This document shows, piece after piece, positions 6,707-16,228 of a DNA stretch of 64,000 nucleotides. Within the stretch, counting starts at the first letter, position 1. Every line of letters starts with the position of its first letter. The position numbers and the translations under genes were made by a program. The notes below the pieces were generated by a model. It saw only the letters and a list, made by a program, of their open reading frames with translations. It made no database searches and had not been told where the DNA came from. Source of the stretch: Ferruginibacter yonginensis (lineage in GTDB: Bacteria > Bacteroidota > Bacteroidia > Chitinophagales > Chitinophagaceae); NCBI RefSeq assembly GCF_042651465.1, contig NZ_JBHSCZ010000002.1:682001-746000 (forward strand), in the 5' to 3' direction.

Positions 6707-9493
6707 ATGAAATCATTCATACTATTTTTAGCTTTTACAACCATTAGTTTACTATCGTTTGCACAAAAGGGTAAGGTGGAAGGTAAGGTAACTGATTCAA
6801 AAACTGGGCAACCTTTAACAGGTGTATCTGTTATAGTAAAATCAACTGGTAAAGGCGTAGCTACCGATGTTGAAGGTAGGTTTACACTAAATGTAGAAGG
6901 TGCTAAAAAAGTTTCATTGGTATTTAGTTTTAATGGTGTAACCCAGCAAATTGATGAGGTTGAAATTATTGATGGAAAAGTAACCACACAAAACTTATCT
7001 TTAACCCAAAGAGAAAAAACGGAAGATGCTGTAATAGTACGTACACCAAGTACTGCAAGACGTGAAACGGCCGCTTCACTCATTACATTTCAAAAAAACA
7101 CCAACACCGTTGCTTCAGTAATTTCAGCAGAAAGTATTAAGCGATCACCCGATAGAAATACAGGTGAAATTTTAAAACGTACGCCAGGTACTAGTATACA
7201 AGAGGGTAAATTTATTATAGTAAGAGGTTTAGCAGATCGTTATAACCAAGCCATGCTCAATGGTATTCTACTTACTAGTACAGAACCAGATCGTAAAACA
7301 TTTTCATTCGATTTAATACCATCACAAATTATTGATAACATCATTATTAATAAGGCATTTGTACCTGAGTTACCGGGTGAATTTGCTGGTGGTTTAATTC
7401 AGGTAAACACCAAAGATATACCGGCCAAAAATTTCTTCAACATACAATTAGGTACTGGCTTTAACACCCAAACTACTGGCAAAAGTTTTTATAGAGATGC
7501 ACAAGGGGGTAAGTTAGATTGGTTAGGTGTTGATGATGGTACAAGAGCTTTACCTGATTTGTATACCACAAAGTCAAATTTTGATACTTTATCAAGATCA
7601 GCTAAAACAGCCATTGGTAAAGCGTTGCGTAACTCATGGTCGCCAGAAAAGTTTACGGCTCCGGTTAATGGTGCTTTTCAGTTAAATGGTGGTTTTGTAG
7701 GTAAGTTATTTGGTAAAAAAATTGGTGGTGCCGTTGGTATTAACTACAACAGAAACTATCGTTTTCAAGATTTAATGAATACCAAAAACGTAGCTAATGG
7801 TAGTACTTTTTCGAAAGAAACAAGTTATGAAGATGATAAATATTTACAAGAAACTGTAGTTGGAGGTATTGCAAGTTTGTCACTTCAATTAAATAACCTT
7901 AACAAAGTATCAGTAAAAGCATTGGTGAATGTAAACAATGCAAATGCCATCACGAATCGTTTAGGGTATGATAGTAGCCGCCCTAGACCATTACAAAAGG
8001 GTACTGAGTTTACCTTTAAACAAAATACCTTCTTCACTACACAAATAAATGGTGAGCATGGCATTACAAAAGATGTTAAGTTTAAATGGTATGGTGCGTT
8101 CAATATTTTAGATGGTTATGTGCCAGATCAACGCAGGTTACTCTACGAAAGAGAAACAGTAAATAACAATTATGAAGCTGTAATTGCAAACTCATTGTCG
8201 CAACAAAGTGGTAGTAGAGTGTACCAAAGTTTAAGTGATTATATTTATACAGGTGGTGGCGATGTGTCGTATAATTTCAATGCTTTTGGTAGTAAACAAA
8301 CCGTAAAAGCAGGATACATGTTTCAAATAAAAGATCGTATTTACGATGCACAATTATTTGCAAATTATTTACCAACTGATAATGCTACACTACGTTTATT
8401 ATCGCCAGATAAAATTTTTGCTCCTGAAAATTTTGGTAACGGTTTTGAAAACAAATTTGCATTTGATGCTATTAAAAACAGAAACTTCCGTTATATAGCG
8501 AATACTATTTTAAATGCTGGTTTTGTGCAATTTGATAATGCTATAACTAAAAGTTTAAGGGTAGTTTGGGGTTTACGTATAGAAGATTATGATCAGCTTA
8601 TTGGAAGTGTAAAAAAGTTTGATTCAAGGCATACCTACAGTAGGGTAAGAGATTATTTACCGGGTGTGAACTTTACCTATAAATTAAATAGCAAAACTAA
8701 TATAAGGTTAACAGGTTCGCAAACCGTTATCAGACCAGAGTTGAGAGAGTTATCAGCACTCAATTTATATGATTTTGAATTGAACGCTTCTGTACAAGGA
8801 CAACCAACTTTAAAGCGTACCAAAATTTTTAATACTGATTTAAGATATGAGTTGTACCCAAGGGCAGGTGAAGTTTTTTCAGTAGGTGTTTTCTATAAAA
8901 ACTTTAAAGATCCGATAGAACAAATATTTAATGAAGGTGCTGGTGGTGCAAGTACATTTAATTTTAGAAACCCGAAAAGTGCTTATGCATATGGTGTAGA
9001 GTTAGAGTTACGTAAAAAATTAGATGCTATTGATGCCTTTAAAAACTTCACATTCCAATCAAATGTATCGTTTATTAAAAGTAAGGTGAGTGATGATCAG
9101 TTAAAAGTTAACAGACCACTACAAGGACAAAGCGATTATGTTATCAATGCAGGTTTATTATATGACATTGAAAAAATTGGTTTAAACGTTACTACTTTAT
9201 TCAACATCATCGGTAAAAGAATTTATGTAGTGGGTGATAACTCAGCAGCAGCAGGTACGCCTGATGTGTGGGAAGCACCACGACCATTATTAGACATGCA
9301 AATTGCCAAAAAAATTATCAAGTCAAAAGGTGAGTTGCGTTTAAGTGCATCAGATATTTTAAATCAAAAACAAATATTTTATCAAAACAATACCACCAAC
9401 GGTAGTTTTGGTTTAGATAAAAAAGTAGATGCTTACCGCTTTACTAGAGTAAACGGAACCACTTTCAGTTTAACATTCAATTACACTTTATAA
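6707..9493 (+). CDS. TonB-dependent outer-membrane receptor with carboxypeptidase-regulatory-like domain
   Basis: A 928-residue SusC-like receptor. It has a signal peptide (residues 1-19, ending SFAQ), a carboxypeptidase-regulatory-like beta domain (about 23-105, GKVTDSKTGQPLTGVSV), a plug (about 125-230, with GEILKRTPGTSIQEGKFIIV and GEFAGGLIQVNTKD) and a long beta-barrel ending in an aromatic-rich strand (FSLTFNYTL). It should import a ligand across the outer membrane using TonB energy. No SusD partner follows; a lipoprotein gene follows 27 bp later instead. The position opposite pit, the PhoB-like repeats and the PhoB/PhoR-like genes downstream suggest a phosphorus-containing substrate. 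Substrate is inference. Confidence 0.9.
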   Translation: MKSFILFLAFTTISLLSFAQKGKVEGKVTDSKTGQPLTGVSVIVKSTGKGVATDVEGRFTLNVEGAKKVSLVFSFNGVTQQIDEVEIIDGKVTTQNLSLTQREKTEDAVIVRTPSTARRETAASLITFQKNTNTVASVISAESIKRSPDRNTGEILKRTPGTSIQEGKFIIVRGLADRYNQAMLNGILLTSTEPDRKTFSFDLIPSQIIDNIIINKAFVPELPGEFAGGLIQVNTKDIPAKNFFNIQLGTGFNTQTTGKSFYRDAQGGKLDWLGVDDGTRALPDLYTTKSNFDTLSRSAKTAIGKALRNSWSPEKFTAPVNGAFQLNGGFVGKLFGKKIGGAVGINYNRNYRFQDLMNTKNVANGSTFSKETSYEDDKYLQETVVGGIASLSLQLNNLNKVSVKALVNVNNANAITNRLGYDSSRPRPLQKGTEFTFKQNTFFTTQINGEHGITKDVKFKWYGAFNILDGYVPDQRRLLYERETVNNNYEAVIANSLSQQSGSRVYQSLSDYIYTGGGDVSYNFNAFGSKQTVKAGYMFQIKDRIYDAQLFANYLPTDNATLRLLSPDKIFAPENFGNGFENKFAFDAIKNRNFRYIANTILNAGFVQFDNAITKSLRVVWGLRIEDYDQLIGSVKKFDSRHTYSRVRDYLPGVNFTYKLNSKTNIRLTGSQTVIRPELRELSALNLYDFELNASVQGQPTLKRTKIFNTDLRYELYPRAGEVFSVGVFYKNFKDPIEQIFNEGAGGASTFNFRNPKSAYAYGVELELRKKLDAIDAFKNFTFQSNVSFIKSKVSDDQLKVNRPLQGQSDYVINAGLLYDIEKIGLNVTTLFNIIGKRIYVVGDNSAAAGTPDVWEAPRPLLDMQIAKKIIKSKGELRLSASDILNQKQIFYQNNTTNGSFGLDKKVDAYRFTRVNGTTFSLTFNYTL

Positions 9494-9520
9494 TATTAAA
9501 ATTTTAAATAAACATCACAA

Positions 9521-10984
9521 ATGAAAAAGTATATTGTATTTGCATCAGCATTAATAGCAGTAGCTGCAGTAGCTATTACTGGCTGTAGAAAAATTGAAAC
9601 AGATGGTGAAAAGGAAATTGTAATTATTACTCAACCGGGTAGTGGTGGTACAACAGGTCAAACCATTACTTTGCAAGGTCGTATTAATGCGGATACCATC
9701 TTAAGAAAAGAAAATACTTACATTTTAAAAGGTTTAGTATATATGGTGGGTAACCATACTATGACTATACAGCCCGGTACTGTAATTAAAGGTGCTTTTA
9801 GCGGATCTGATGTGGCAGCTTTAACGATCACTAGAGGTTCAAAAATTGTTGCTAGGGGTTCAGCCACTGAACCAATTGTATTCACAACATCATCACCTAA
9901 CCCACAAAGTGGTGATTGGGGCGGTATTATTATTTGTGGTAAAGCTGGTATTAACGCAAGTTTTAATGGTGTACAAGGTTTATATCAAGTAGAAGGTGGT
10001 GTTGATAATGCTAATGGCGATGGCTTAGCTGGTAGTGGCGATGCTGTAGCGCCAACACCTGTAGATACTGATAGTTCAGGCGTTTTGAGTTATGTACGTA
10101 TTGAGTATGCAGGCTATGCTTTTCAACCAGATAAAGAAATTAATAGCTTAACATTAGCTGCTGTAGGTAGTAAAACAGTAATTGACCACGTAGAAACTTT
10201 ATATGCAAAAGACGATGCTTTCGAATGGTTTGGTGGCTCAGTAAATTGTAAATATTTAATTGCTGCAAAAACACAAGATGATGATTTTGATACCGATAAT
10301 GGTTACAATGGTAAAGTTCAATTTGGATTAGTAATTAGAGATTCTGTTATTGCTGATATTTCTACTTCTGAAGCCTTTGAGAGTGATAATAATGCAAGTG
10401 GAACAACAGCAACACCACAAACATCAGCAGTGTTTTGTAATATTACAGCTATTGGCCCACGTGCCACTTTAAATAACGTTGGTAGTACATTGTTTAGAGC
10501 TGGTGCACAAATTCGTAGAAATTCAACCATATCAATATTAAACTCAGTTATAATGGGTTGGCCTCAAGGTGTGTTGATAGATGCAAGTACTGGTACACCA
10601 ACTGATAACAACATTACTAGTAATAATTTAAGAATAAAGTATACCACATTAGCTGGAAATACAGTTAACGTAAAGTATACTGCTAGTTCATCTGCTCCTA
10701 CGGGTGCAACCGATGCTAGTATAACTGCATGGTTTACTGACCCAGCTAACGGTAACACTATTTTAACCAATTGTTCAGATGCTAAGTTGATTCAACCATT
10801 TAATTATGCAGCGGTTGATCCTACGCCATTTGCTGGCTCAAACGGTTACGCTCCAATAGTATCTGGTGCTAATTTTACTGATTCAAAAGTTACTGATCCT
10901 TTCTTTACTGTAGTTACCTACCGTGGTGCTATTGCGCCTGCTGGCCCTGAGAGTACATGGTGGAAAGGTTGGACAAAATTCTAA
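9521..10984 (+). CDS. Secreted lipoprotein, probable beta-helix, partner of the TonB receptor
   Basis: A 487-residue lipoprotein with signal peptide and lipobox AITGC (Cys22). The rest is rich in Gly, Thr, Asn and short hydrophobic strands such as ITRGSKIVARGSATEPIVFT and SGDWGGIIICGKAGI, typical of right-handed parallel beta-helix proteins of Bacteroidota. No catalytic motif is recognisable. It follows the receptor by 27 bp, is probably co-transcribed, and ends at a terminator. It may bind or process the receptor's substrate at the cell surface. Function is unknown; I know similar pairs only as hypothetical proteins beside TonB receptors. Confidence 0.7.
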   Translation: MKKYIVFASALIAVAAVAITGCRKIETDGEKEIVIITQPGSGGTTGQTITLQGRINADTILRKENTYILKGLVYMVGNHTMTIQPGTVIKGAFSGSDVAALTITRGSKIVARGSATEPIVFTTSSPNPQSGDWGGIIICGKAGINASFNGVQGLYQVEGGVDNANGDGLAGSGDAVAPTPVDTDSSGVLSYVRIEYAGYAFQPDKEINSLTLAAVGSKTVIDHVETLYAKDDAFEWFGGSVNCKYLIAAKTQDDDFDTDNGYNGKVQFGLVIRDSVIADISTSEAFESDNNASGTTATPQTSAVFCNITAIGPRATLNNVGSTLFRAGAQIRRNSTISILNSVIMGWPQGVLIDASTGTPTDNNITSNNLRIKYTTLAGNTVNVKYTASSSAPTGATDASITAWFTDPANGNTILTNCSDAKLIQPFNYAAVDPTPFAGSNGYAPIVSGANFTDSKVTDPFFTVVTYRGAIAPAGPESTWWKGWTKF

Positions 10985-11008
10985 TTTACTTTCATTGTCT
11001 TATAAATA

Positions 11009-11037
11009 AAAAGGGCTCCATTTAGGAGCCTTTTTTA
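11009..11037 (+). terminator. Terminator of the receptor-lipoprotein operon
   Basis: The stem GGCTCC (11014-11019) / GGAGCC (11025-11030) is preceded by an A/G run and followed by T6. Confidence 0.8.
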
Positions 11038-11130
11038 TTTCATTTTTTAGTAACATACACCTGTAGCTGTAATTCAATAATTCAATGCAACTTTACAGTG
11101 TTCATAAGCGTTTTAGTATAAAGGAACCTC

Positions 11131-11164
11131 AAAAAGAGGGTGTGTATTTGCATACCCTCTTTTA
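11131..11164 (+). terminator. Second hairpin with T-run upstream of the PAP2-like gene
   Basis: AGAGGGTGTG (11135-11144) pairs with CATACCCTCT (11151-11160) with one G-T pair and is followed by T4. It lies about 80 nt before the ATG at 11240. It may be a second terminator or an attenuator; the short stretch between the two hairpins holds no ORF I can support. Confidence 0.5.
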
Positions 11165-11239
11165 TTAATATTAAAGTAACAATTGGTTAATAATGGAGTA
11201 GCATATATACTGTTACTTACATTACAAACTTTATGCATT

Positions 11240-11884
11240 ATGAAAGCATTATTAGGCACAAAGCAATTATTATATATTATGTTGATGGCAATTATAGCAA
11301 CGGTATTTGGTGCTATTTTTTTACACAATGCAAACCCATTAACAACAAGTAATTCTTTTTATGTTAAAGTGCTGTTTGTAAATATTGGTTTTATGGGTGA
11401 TGCACTATTTGCTTTTTTATGTGTGGGATATTTGTATTTCATTTTGCAAAAAAAAGCCTTAGCTATTCAACTTTTATTACAAACACTCGTATTGTTATTG
11501 TTTGTACAATTGGTGAATAATTTTTCAAGTAATAATAGCTTTTCAATATTTTGGGAAACAAATGCCATTGATAATGTAGTTAATAAAAACATACAACCAT
11601 TCACTGTTTCATCACATACGGGCATTGCAGTATTGTTGTTTATGTTGATTGTTACCGCAACAAAAAATAAATTCAAAGTATGGGGAGCATTACTGATAAC
11701 AGCAATGATAATCGTTTCGAGGTATTATTATTTCCAAAATAATGGTTTTGCAATTTTGTTGGGTTCAATAATCGCCATTGTTAGTTACACAGGTATCAAA
11801 TTATTATTAGCTAATGTAAAGTTGTTACGTAACCCAATTGAAAACAATGTGCAACCTAATACACAGCCATTATATTCAATTTAA
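11240..11884 (+). CDS. Membrane protein resembling a PAP2 phosphatase with lost catalytic residues
   Basis: A polytopic membrane protein of 214 residues from ATG 11240 (an upstream in-frame start at 11183 would add 19 residues). About six hydrophobic segments are visible. The C-terminal half resembles PAP2 lipid phosphatases: VSSHTGIAV matches the PSGH motif, and SRYYYFQNNGFAILLG matches SRxxxxxHxxxD, but the nucleophilic His is Asn and the Asp is Ala. This points to a non-catalytic relative. It lies within the presumed phosphate locus, and its stop shares TTAA with the stop of the convergent kinase gene. The PAP2 relation is a by-eye call and could be wrong. Confidence 0.45.
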   Translation: MKALLGTKQLLYIMLMAIIATVFGAIFLHNANPLTTSNSFYVKVLFVNIGFMGDALFAFLCVGYLYFILQKKALAIQLLLQTLVLLLFVQLVNNFSSNNSFSIFWETNAIDNVVNKNIQPFTVSSHTGIAVLLFMLIVTATKNKFKVWGALLITAMIIVSRYYYFQNNGFAILLGSIIAIVSYTGIKLLLANVKLLRNPIENNVQPNTQPLYSI

Positions 11885-12939
11885 TGAAGGTCCATATTTT
11901 TTGCCGGTAACGTAAATCCAAATGTAGTACCAACATCTAACTTACTACGTACATGAATGGTTTGTTGGTGTGCCTCTACAATGTGTTTACAAATAGCTAA
12001 CCCTAAGCCACTGCCGCCTGCTTTTCTTGTACGAGCTACATCAGTTCTATAAAAACGTTCAAAAATTCTTGGTAAATGTTCTTCGGCAATGCCATCACCG
12101 TCATCGCTCATTTCTATTAATACATTTTTACCATCTACATTGTAAAAACTAGCTTCAACTGCACCATTTTCTTTACCGTATTTTATAGCATTTTCTGTAA
12201 AATTGATGAATACTTGGCGTATGCGTTCTTTATCAGCAAATACTTGTAACGGAAACTCACAGCCCTTTTTAATAAAGCACTTAACATTTTTTTCTTTGGC
12301 TTTTAAATCGAGCAATTCAAACACTTCTTTCATTAGTTCTTGTATTACAAATGTTTGTTTGTTCAATGTCATTTCACCAATTTCTAAACGTGAAATTTCA
12401 TCAAGGTCATCAACTAAATTTACCAACCTATCTACATTACGTGAGGCATTGGTTAAAAAACGCTCATTTACTTCTTTGTTATTAATAGCACCATTTAATA
12501 AAGTATCAATATAACCTTGTATGGCAAAAATGGGGGTTTTTAATTCATGACTTAAATTTTGTAAAAACTCTTTTCTAAAAGCCTCGTTTTGTTGTAAGGT
12601 TTCAATTTCTTTTTTACGTTGAATAGCCCAAGTTTCAACATCTTCTCTCACTTCATCAATACCTTTTTGCGGTAAAATATTTTTGTAATAAAACTCTTCT
12701 CTTTTAGTGGCTTTTGTTTGGTAAATGAGTTTATAAATAAGTTTTATTTTACGATATATAAATGTTTGTAGGGTAAACAAAATAAGCCCATAACTACCGG
12801 CAAAAATAATTATGAATGATACTGGAGCAATCCACCAGAGTGGTTCAAAAACATAAATAGCTAAACCAATAGGTATTGAAATTATTGCTGCTGTTAATGC
12901 TGCTAATTGTTGTGGCGATAAATTTTTGGTTGATAGCAT
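11881..12939 (-). CDS. PhoR-like membrane sensor histidine kinase
   Basis: A two-transmembrane sensor kinase (TM about residues 14-34 and 37-60 from this start) with the DHp motif FLQNLSHELKTPI (phospho-acceptor His131) and an ATPase domain with N (NFTENAIKYG), G1 (DDGDGIAEEHLP), F (IFERFYR) and G2 (GGSGLGLAICKH) boxes. It has almost no periplasmic loop, as in PhoR, which senses phosphate through the transporter complex. The ATG at 12939 is chosen; ATG 12975 would add 12 residues. The gene follows the response regulator by about 60 bp, probably co-transcribed. The phosphate role is inferred from the short sensor region and the neighbours. Confidence 0.8.
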   Translation of the reverse strand: MLSTKNLSPQQLAALTAAIISIPIGLAIYVFEPLWWIAPVSFIIIFAGSYGLILFTLQTFIYRKIKLIYKLIYQTKATKREEFYYKNILPQKGIDEVREDVETWAIQRKKEIETLQQNEAFRKEFLQNLSHELKTPIFAIQGYIDTLLNGAINNKEVNERFLTNASRNVDRLVNLVDDLDEISRLEIGEMTLNKQTFVIQELMKEVFELLDLKAKEKNVKCFIKKGCEFPLQVFADKERIRQVFINFTENAIKYGKENGAVEASFYNVDGKNVLIEMSDDGDGIAEEHLPRIFERFYRTDVARTRKAGGSGLGLAICKHIVEAHQQTIHVRSKLDVGTTFGFTLPAKNMDLH

Positions 12940-13000
12940 AATAAAAACAAATGCGTTCTTTTTAAGGGAACGCATGTATTAATTTAATTGAAAGGTAAAA

Positions 13001-13678
13001 TTATATTTCGAATTTATAACCAACTCCTTTTACAGTGGCAATACAATCAACCCCCAGTTTTTGGCGTATTTTTCTTATATGTACATCAATGGTACGATCG
13101 CCTACAATTACTTCAGTACCCCAAATTCTGTTTAGTATTTCGTTTCTCAAAAATACTTTGCCTGGTTTAGATGCTAATAACGCAACTAATTCAAATTCTT
13201 TTCGGGCTAAAATAATTTCTTTGCCTTCAAAAGTTACTAAGTATTTTTCTCTGTTAATTTCAAAATTACCAACATTAATTGTGGCAACATCATCTGGTCC
13301 GCCAAGGCGCCTAAACAGTGCATTTACTTTACTTACCAATACCTTAGGGCTAATAGGTTTGGTGATGTAATCATCAGCTCCTGTTTCTAAACCTTTAATC
13401 TCTGAGCTTTCATCACTCATGGCCGTTAAAAAGATGATTAAAGTAGGGTTAAAAAGTGGTTGTGCTCTTAAAATATTACATACCTCAATGCCATTTTTAC
13501 CGGGCATCATTACATCTAAAATGATTAAATCTGGTTTGTTAGAAATGGCTTTATCTAATGCTTCATCACCATTTTTTGCAGTGGTAATATCGTAGCCTTC
13601 AGCACTGAGGTTGAACGATAATATTTCTAAAATATCTGGTTCATCGTCAGCAATTAATATCTTTTTTGTAACGCTCAT
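13001..13678 (-). CDS. PhoB-like OmpR-family response regulator
   Basis: A 225-residue regulator with a receiver domain (acidic pair Asp11/Asp12, phospho-acceptor Asp55 in LIILDVMMPG, Thr85, Lys107 in YITKPIS) and a C-terminal winged helix with GDRTIDVHIRKIRQKLG and VKGVGYKFEI, as in PhoB. It is the first gene of the pair with the kinase downstream. Regulators of this class bind direct repeats with an 11-nt period, and such repeats occur between the pit operon and the TonB receptor. Its own upstream region contains an imperfect inverted repeat shared with the divergent gene at 13848. PhoB identity is inferred. Confidence 0.85.
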   Translation of the reverse strand: MSVTKKILIADDEPDILEILSFNLSAEGYDITTAKNGDEALDKAISNKPDLIILDVMMPGKNGIEVCNILRAQPLFNPTLIIFLTAMSDESSEIKGLETGADDYITKPISPKVLVSKVNALFRRLGGPDDVATINVGNFEINREKYLVTFEGKEIILARKEFELVALLASKPGKVFLRNEILNRIWGTEVIVGDRTIDVHIRKIRQKLGVDCIATVKGVGYKFEI

Positions 13679-13847
13679 AATTTAAAAGTTACACAAAAGT
13701 AAAGCATCTAACTATGGTAACCCTATGTTATGCTTGTGTAAATACATTATTAAATTGTTAAGCACAAATGCAACATAGTTGTTAATAAATTACTCTATAT
13801 GAAGGTGTACCAAAAAAATAGTAGCATATTTGCAAGTAACAAACTAT

Positions 13848-16064
13848 ATGAAACAGTTTACATTTACGCTTTTACTTTTATCGTTTGCTCAATTGGTATT
13901 TGCTTTTACAGATACTACTGACATTCCTTTGAGCAGAAGGAGCCGACACGATGATATCAAAAAAGAGCAAATAAATTGTGATAAAATAGATGGTGTGGTT
14001 GATGGTGTTTTAAAAGCCGGTACTGATGTTAATATTAACAACCAATTATCAGATGCTTTAATAAGAAAACCAAACGAATTTAGGTTTTGGATTGAGCAAA
14101 ACGATTCGCTGCTACCAAGTAATAATGATAAAGTTCGTTACCTACGCTACGTTGCAGAGGTGTTAATTAAGTACAGGTTAGCATTAAAGGAAAACGATAT
14201 CACTATTATTGATTTAACCTTTTTACTTAACCAGTTTGAACTGGCCATGAAGGCCAAGGCGAATAAGCAATCAATCATTCCTATATTACAAGAGCTACCT
14301 TATGGTATTGCTAAAATTTTAGCAAAAGTATTAGCTGAAAATGATGATGCGGTTGCACTAGATAATTTGGTGTACTTAAAATATGTAACCCTGCATCCCG
14401 ATAAAATTTTGAGCACTATAGCGCTTTATGAAACAGAATCATTTGCCGATAGTTTAATGACGATTGCTTGCAAAGCATACCCTGTGCAATGTTATACATA
14501 CGCACAATCAAAAAGCACTGTTATGGGTAAATTGATACACCGCAATACCAATATGGTAGTGAATCAAATTGCTTTGTTGAGTCAAACAGAAAACGCCTTA
14601 CTATATTTTCCTTTTTTTGATGATTTGCTTTCTGGCAGACAAACCATTGACTCTATCAAAAAATTTGTTGGCGATGGCGAAGTAGGGTACGATAGTGTTG
14701 GTTATTATAAGTTATTAGTAAGTACAGCAATTGCCTATAACAAACGTATGGCAGCACCATTGAGAGATACGCCTATAGCTTATTTTGGCACTAACGGATT
14801 GCTGAACACCTTGTATAAAAAAGCAAAACAGCATTTTATTACCCCCATAAATGAATTACACGATGAAAGTAATTTAGCTTATAGAATGAAAGCCATTCAA
14901 CCTTTATCACCGGCTGAGTTGTACTATATGATTGTTATGGGTGAAAACGATATTTATACCAGTAGCTATAAAAATAGTTTTAATAGGTTGGTACAATTAA
15001 TGGGGGCCAAGCCCAGAGGCGATTCGTTGCTGCAAGCAGTAAATTTTGACCATTTTAGAAAGTTCATAAAAATGGCCGCCAATTACAATAAGTTAGATAC
15101 TTTTTTGAAAATGATGCCGCCTGTACGCTCTGAGTTACTCATGAAGGCATTTGTATCGAAATTAGATAATGGTAATTTAGAAGATGCTGTTGACGTAGCT
15201 GACTCTTACAGCAGCATCACCAATAGCGCTTTGCAACAAAGTATGTTGCAAAATGTAAAAGAAAACGAAGCAGAAGCAATTGCTGCAAACAATACTAGTG
15301 GTAAGGTGATTTATGGTTTATTAAAAACCATTTTTCTATCGCTCAATGATAGTAACCATATTGATATAGCGGCACAATTAGGCATACCCCCCATTTTTGA
15401 TGTGGATAATAAATACATGCAAAATGCTAACGGGGTTATTGTTGAACAAGTATTTTTTTATGGCGATAAAGATGGTAAAATGTTTTATCCTTCTTTTAGA
15501 AATACGTTCTCAAGCAAAGAGTGGAAAGTGGTTGATAAAAAAGAATGGATGGAAGCTACTTCATTAAAAGGAAATGTAATGGTGTTTGCCAACAAGCCAC
15601 TGGATAATGATGCTAACCTTGATGATACTGCACAAATACACTTAGCTAATTACTTAAAAGAAATTAAGCTGAAACCGGCTGTAATTGTGCACAGGGGCCA
15701 TAGTTATTGGTTAGATAGAACTATGAGCAGAATGCCAGGTGATGCTAAAATTGTGGTACTGGGCTCTTGTGGTGGTTATCAAAATTTAAATGAGATTTTA
15801 GAAATTAATCCTGATGCACATATCATTTCAACCAAAGAAATTGGTACTGGCGATATTAATAGACCTATTTTGAATTACATGAACCAAGTATTTGCCTCAG
15901 GTAATAATTTGAATTGGCGAAAAATGTGGCAAAGTTTAACCAAAACATTTTCAGCCGACCCAAGTAAATCTGTAAGAGATAGTTGGGAAGATTATATTCC
16001 TCCTTATAAAAACCTCGGTGCTATTTTTTTAAAGGCATATACCAAAAAAATGGAAACAGAATAA
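13848..16064 (+). CDS. Secreted protein with a clan CD (caspase/CHAT-like) C-terminal domain
   Basis: A 738-residue protein from ATG 13848 (ATG 13830 would add six residues). A signal peptide is visible (LLLLSFAQLVFAFTD). Residues ~30-530 are mostly helical with no recognised domain. The C-terminal part has two features of clan CD cysteine peptidases: a hydrophobic strand leading to His (AVIVHRGHSYW, His615 and His618) and, 26 residues after the first His, a strand leading to Cys (KIVVLGSCGGYQN, Cys641). This is the His-Gly then Ala/Ser-Cys order of caspases, gingipains and CHAT proteases. The gene is divergent from phoB and followed by a hairpin with a T-run. Peptidase activity is inference from two motifs. 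Confidence 0.5.
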   Translation: MKQFTFTLLLLSFAQLVFAFTDTTDIPLSRRSRHDDIKKEQINCDKIDGVVDGVLKAGTDVNINNQLSDALIRKPNEFRFWIEQNDSLLPSNNDKVRYLRYVAEVLIKYRLALKENDITIIDLTFLLNQFELAMKAKANKQSIIPILQELPYGIAKILAKVLAENDDAVALDNLVYLKYVTLHPDKILSTIALYETESFADSLMTIACKAYPVQCYTYAQSKSTVMGKLIHRNTNMVVNQIALLSQTENALLYFPFFDDLLSGRQTIDSIKKFVGDGEVGYDSVGYYKLLVSTAIAYNKRMAAPLRDTPIAYFGTNGLLNTLYKKAKQHFITPINELHDESNLAYRMKAIQPLSPAELYYMIVMGENDIYTSSYKNSFNRLVQLMGAKPRGDSLLQAVNFDHFRKFIKMAANYNKLDTFLKMMPPVRSELLMKAFVSKLDNGNLEDAVDVADSYSSITNSALQQSMLQNVKENEAEAIAANNTSGKVIYGLLKTIFLSLNDSNHIDIAAQLGIPPIFDVDNKYMQNANGVIVEQVFFYGDKDGKMFYPSFRNTFSSKEWKVVDKKEWMEATSLKGNVMVFANKPLDNDANLDDTAQIHLANYLKEIKLKPAVIVHRGHSYWLDRTMSRMPGDAKIVVLGSCGGYQNLNEILEINPDAHIISTKEIGTGDINRPILNYMNQVFASGNNLNWRKMWQSLTKTFSADPSKSVRDSWEDYIPPYKNLGAIFLKAYTKKMETE

Positions 16065-16139
16065 AGTTTCATTTTGTAATAAATTAAGATGGCTTAACAA
16101 ATTAATATTGTTGTAACATCAATTTTAATAATTAAATTA

Positions 16140-16183
16140 GTGTAGCGAAGTAAAGTATGGGACTTTATTTGGTTACACTTTTT
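16140..16183 (+). terminator. Hairpin with T-run after the clan CD-like gene
   Basis: GTGTA (16140-16144) and AAGTAAAGT (16148-16156) pair with ACTTTATTT (16162-16170) and TACAC (16174-16178), with one internal bulge and one G-T pair, followed by T5. Confidence 0.5.
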
Positions 16184-16228
16184 GGCTTTTACCCAAGTTG
16201 ATTTTTCTAATTTTTATTAAAATGTAAA

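Noticed and set aside
11040..11165. Small RNA gene between the two hairpins before the PAP2-like gene
   Set aside because: No clear TAnnTTTG promoter lies in the interval, so the second hairpin is listed only as a possible terminator or attenuator.
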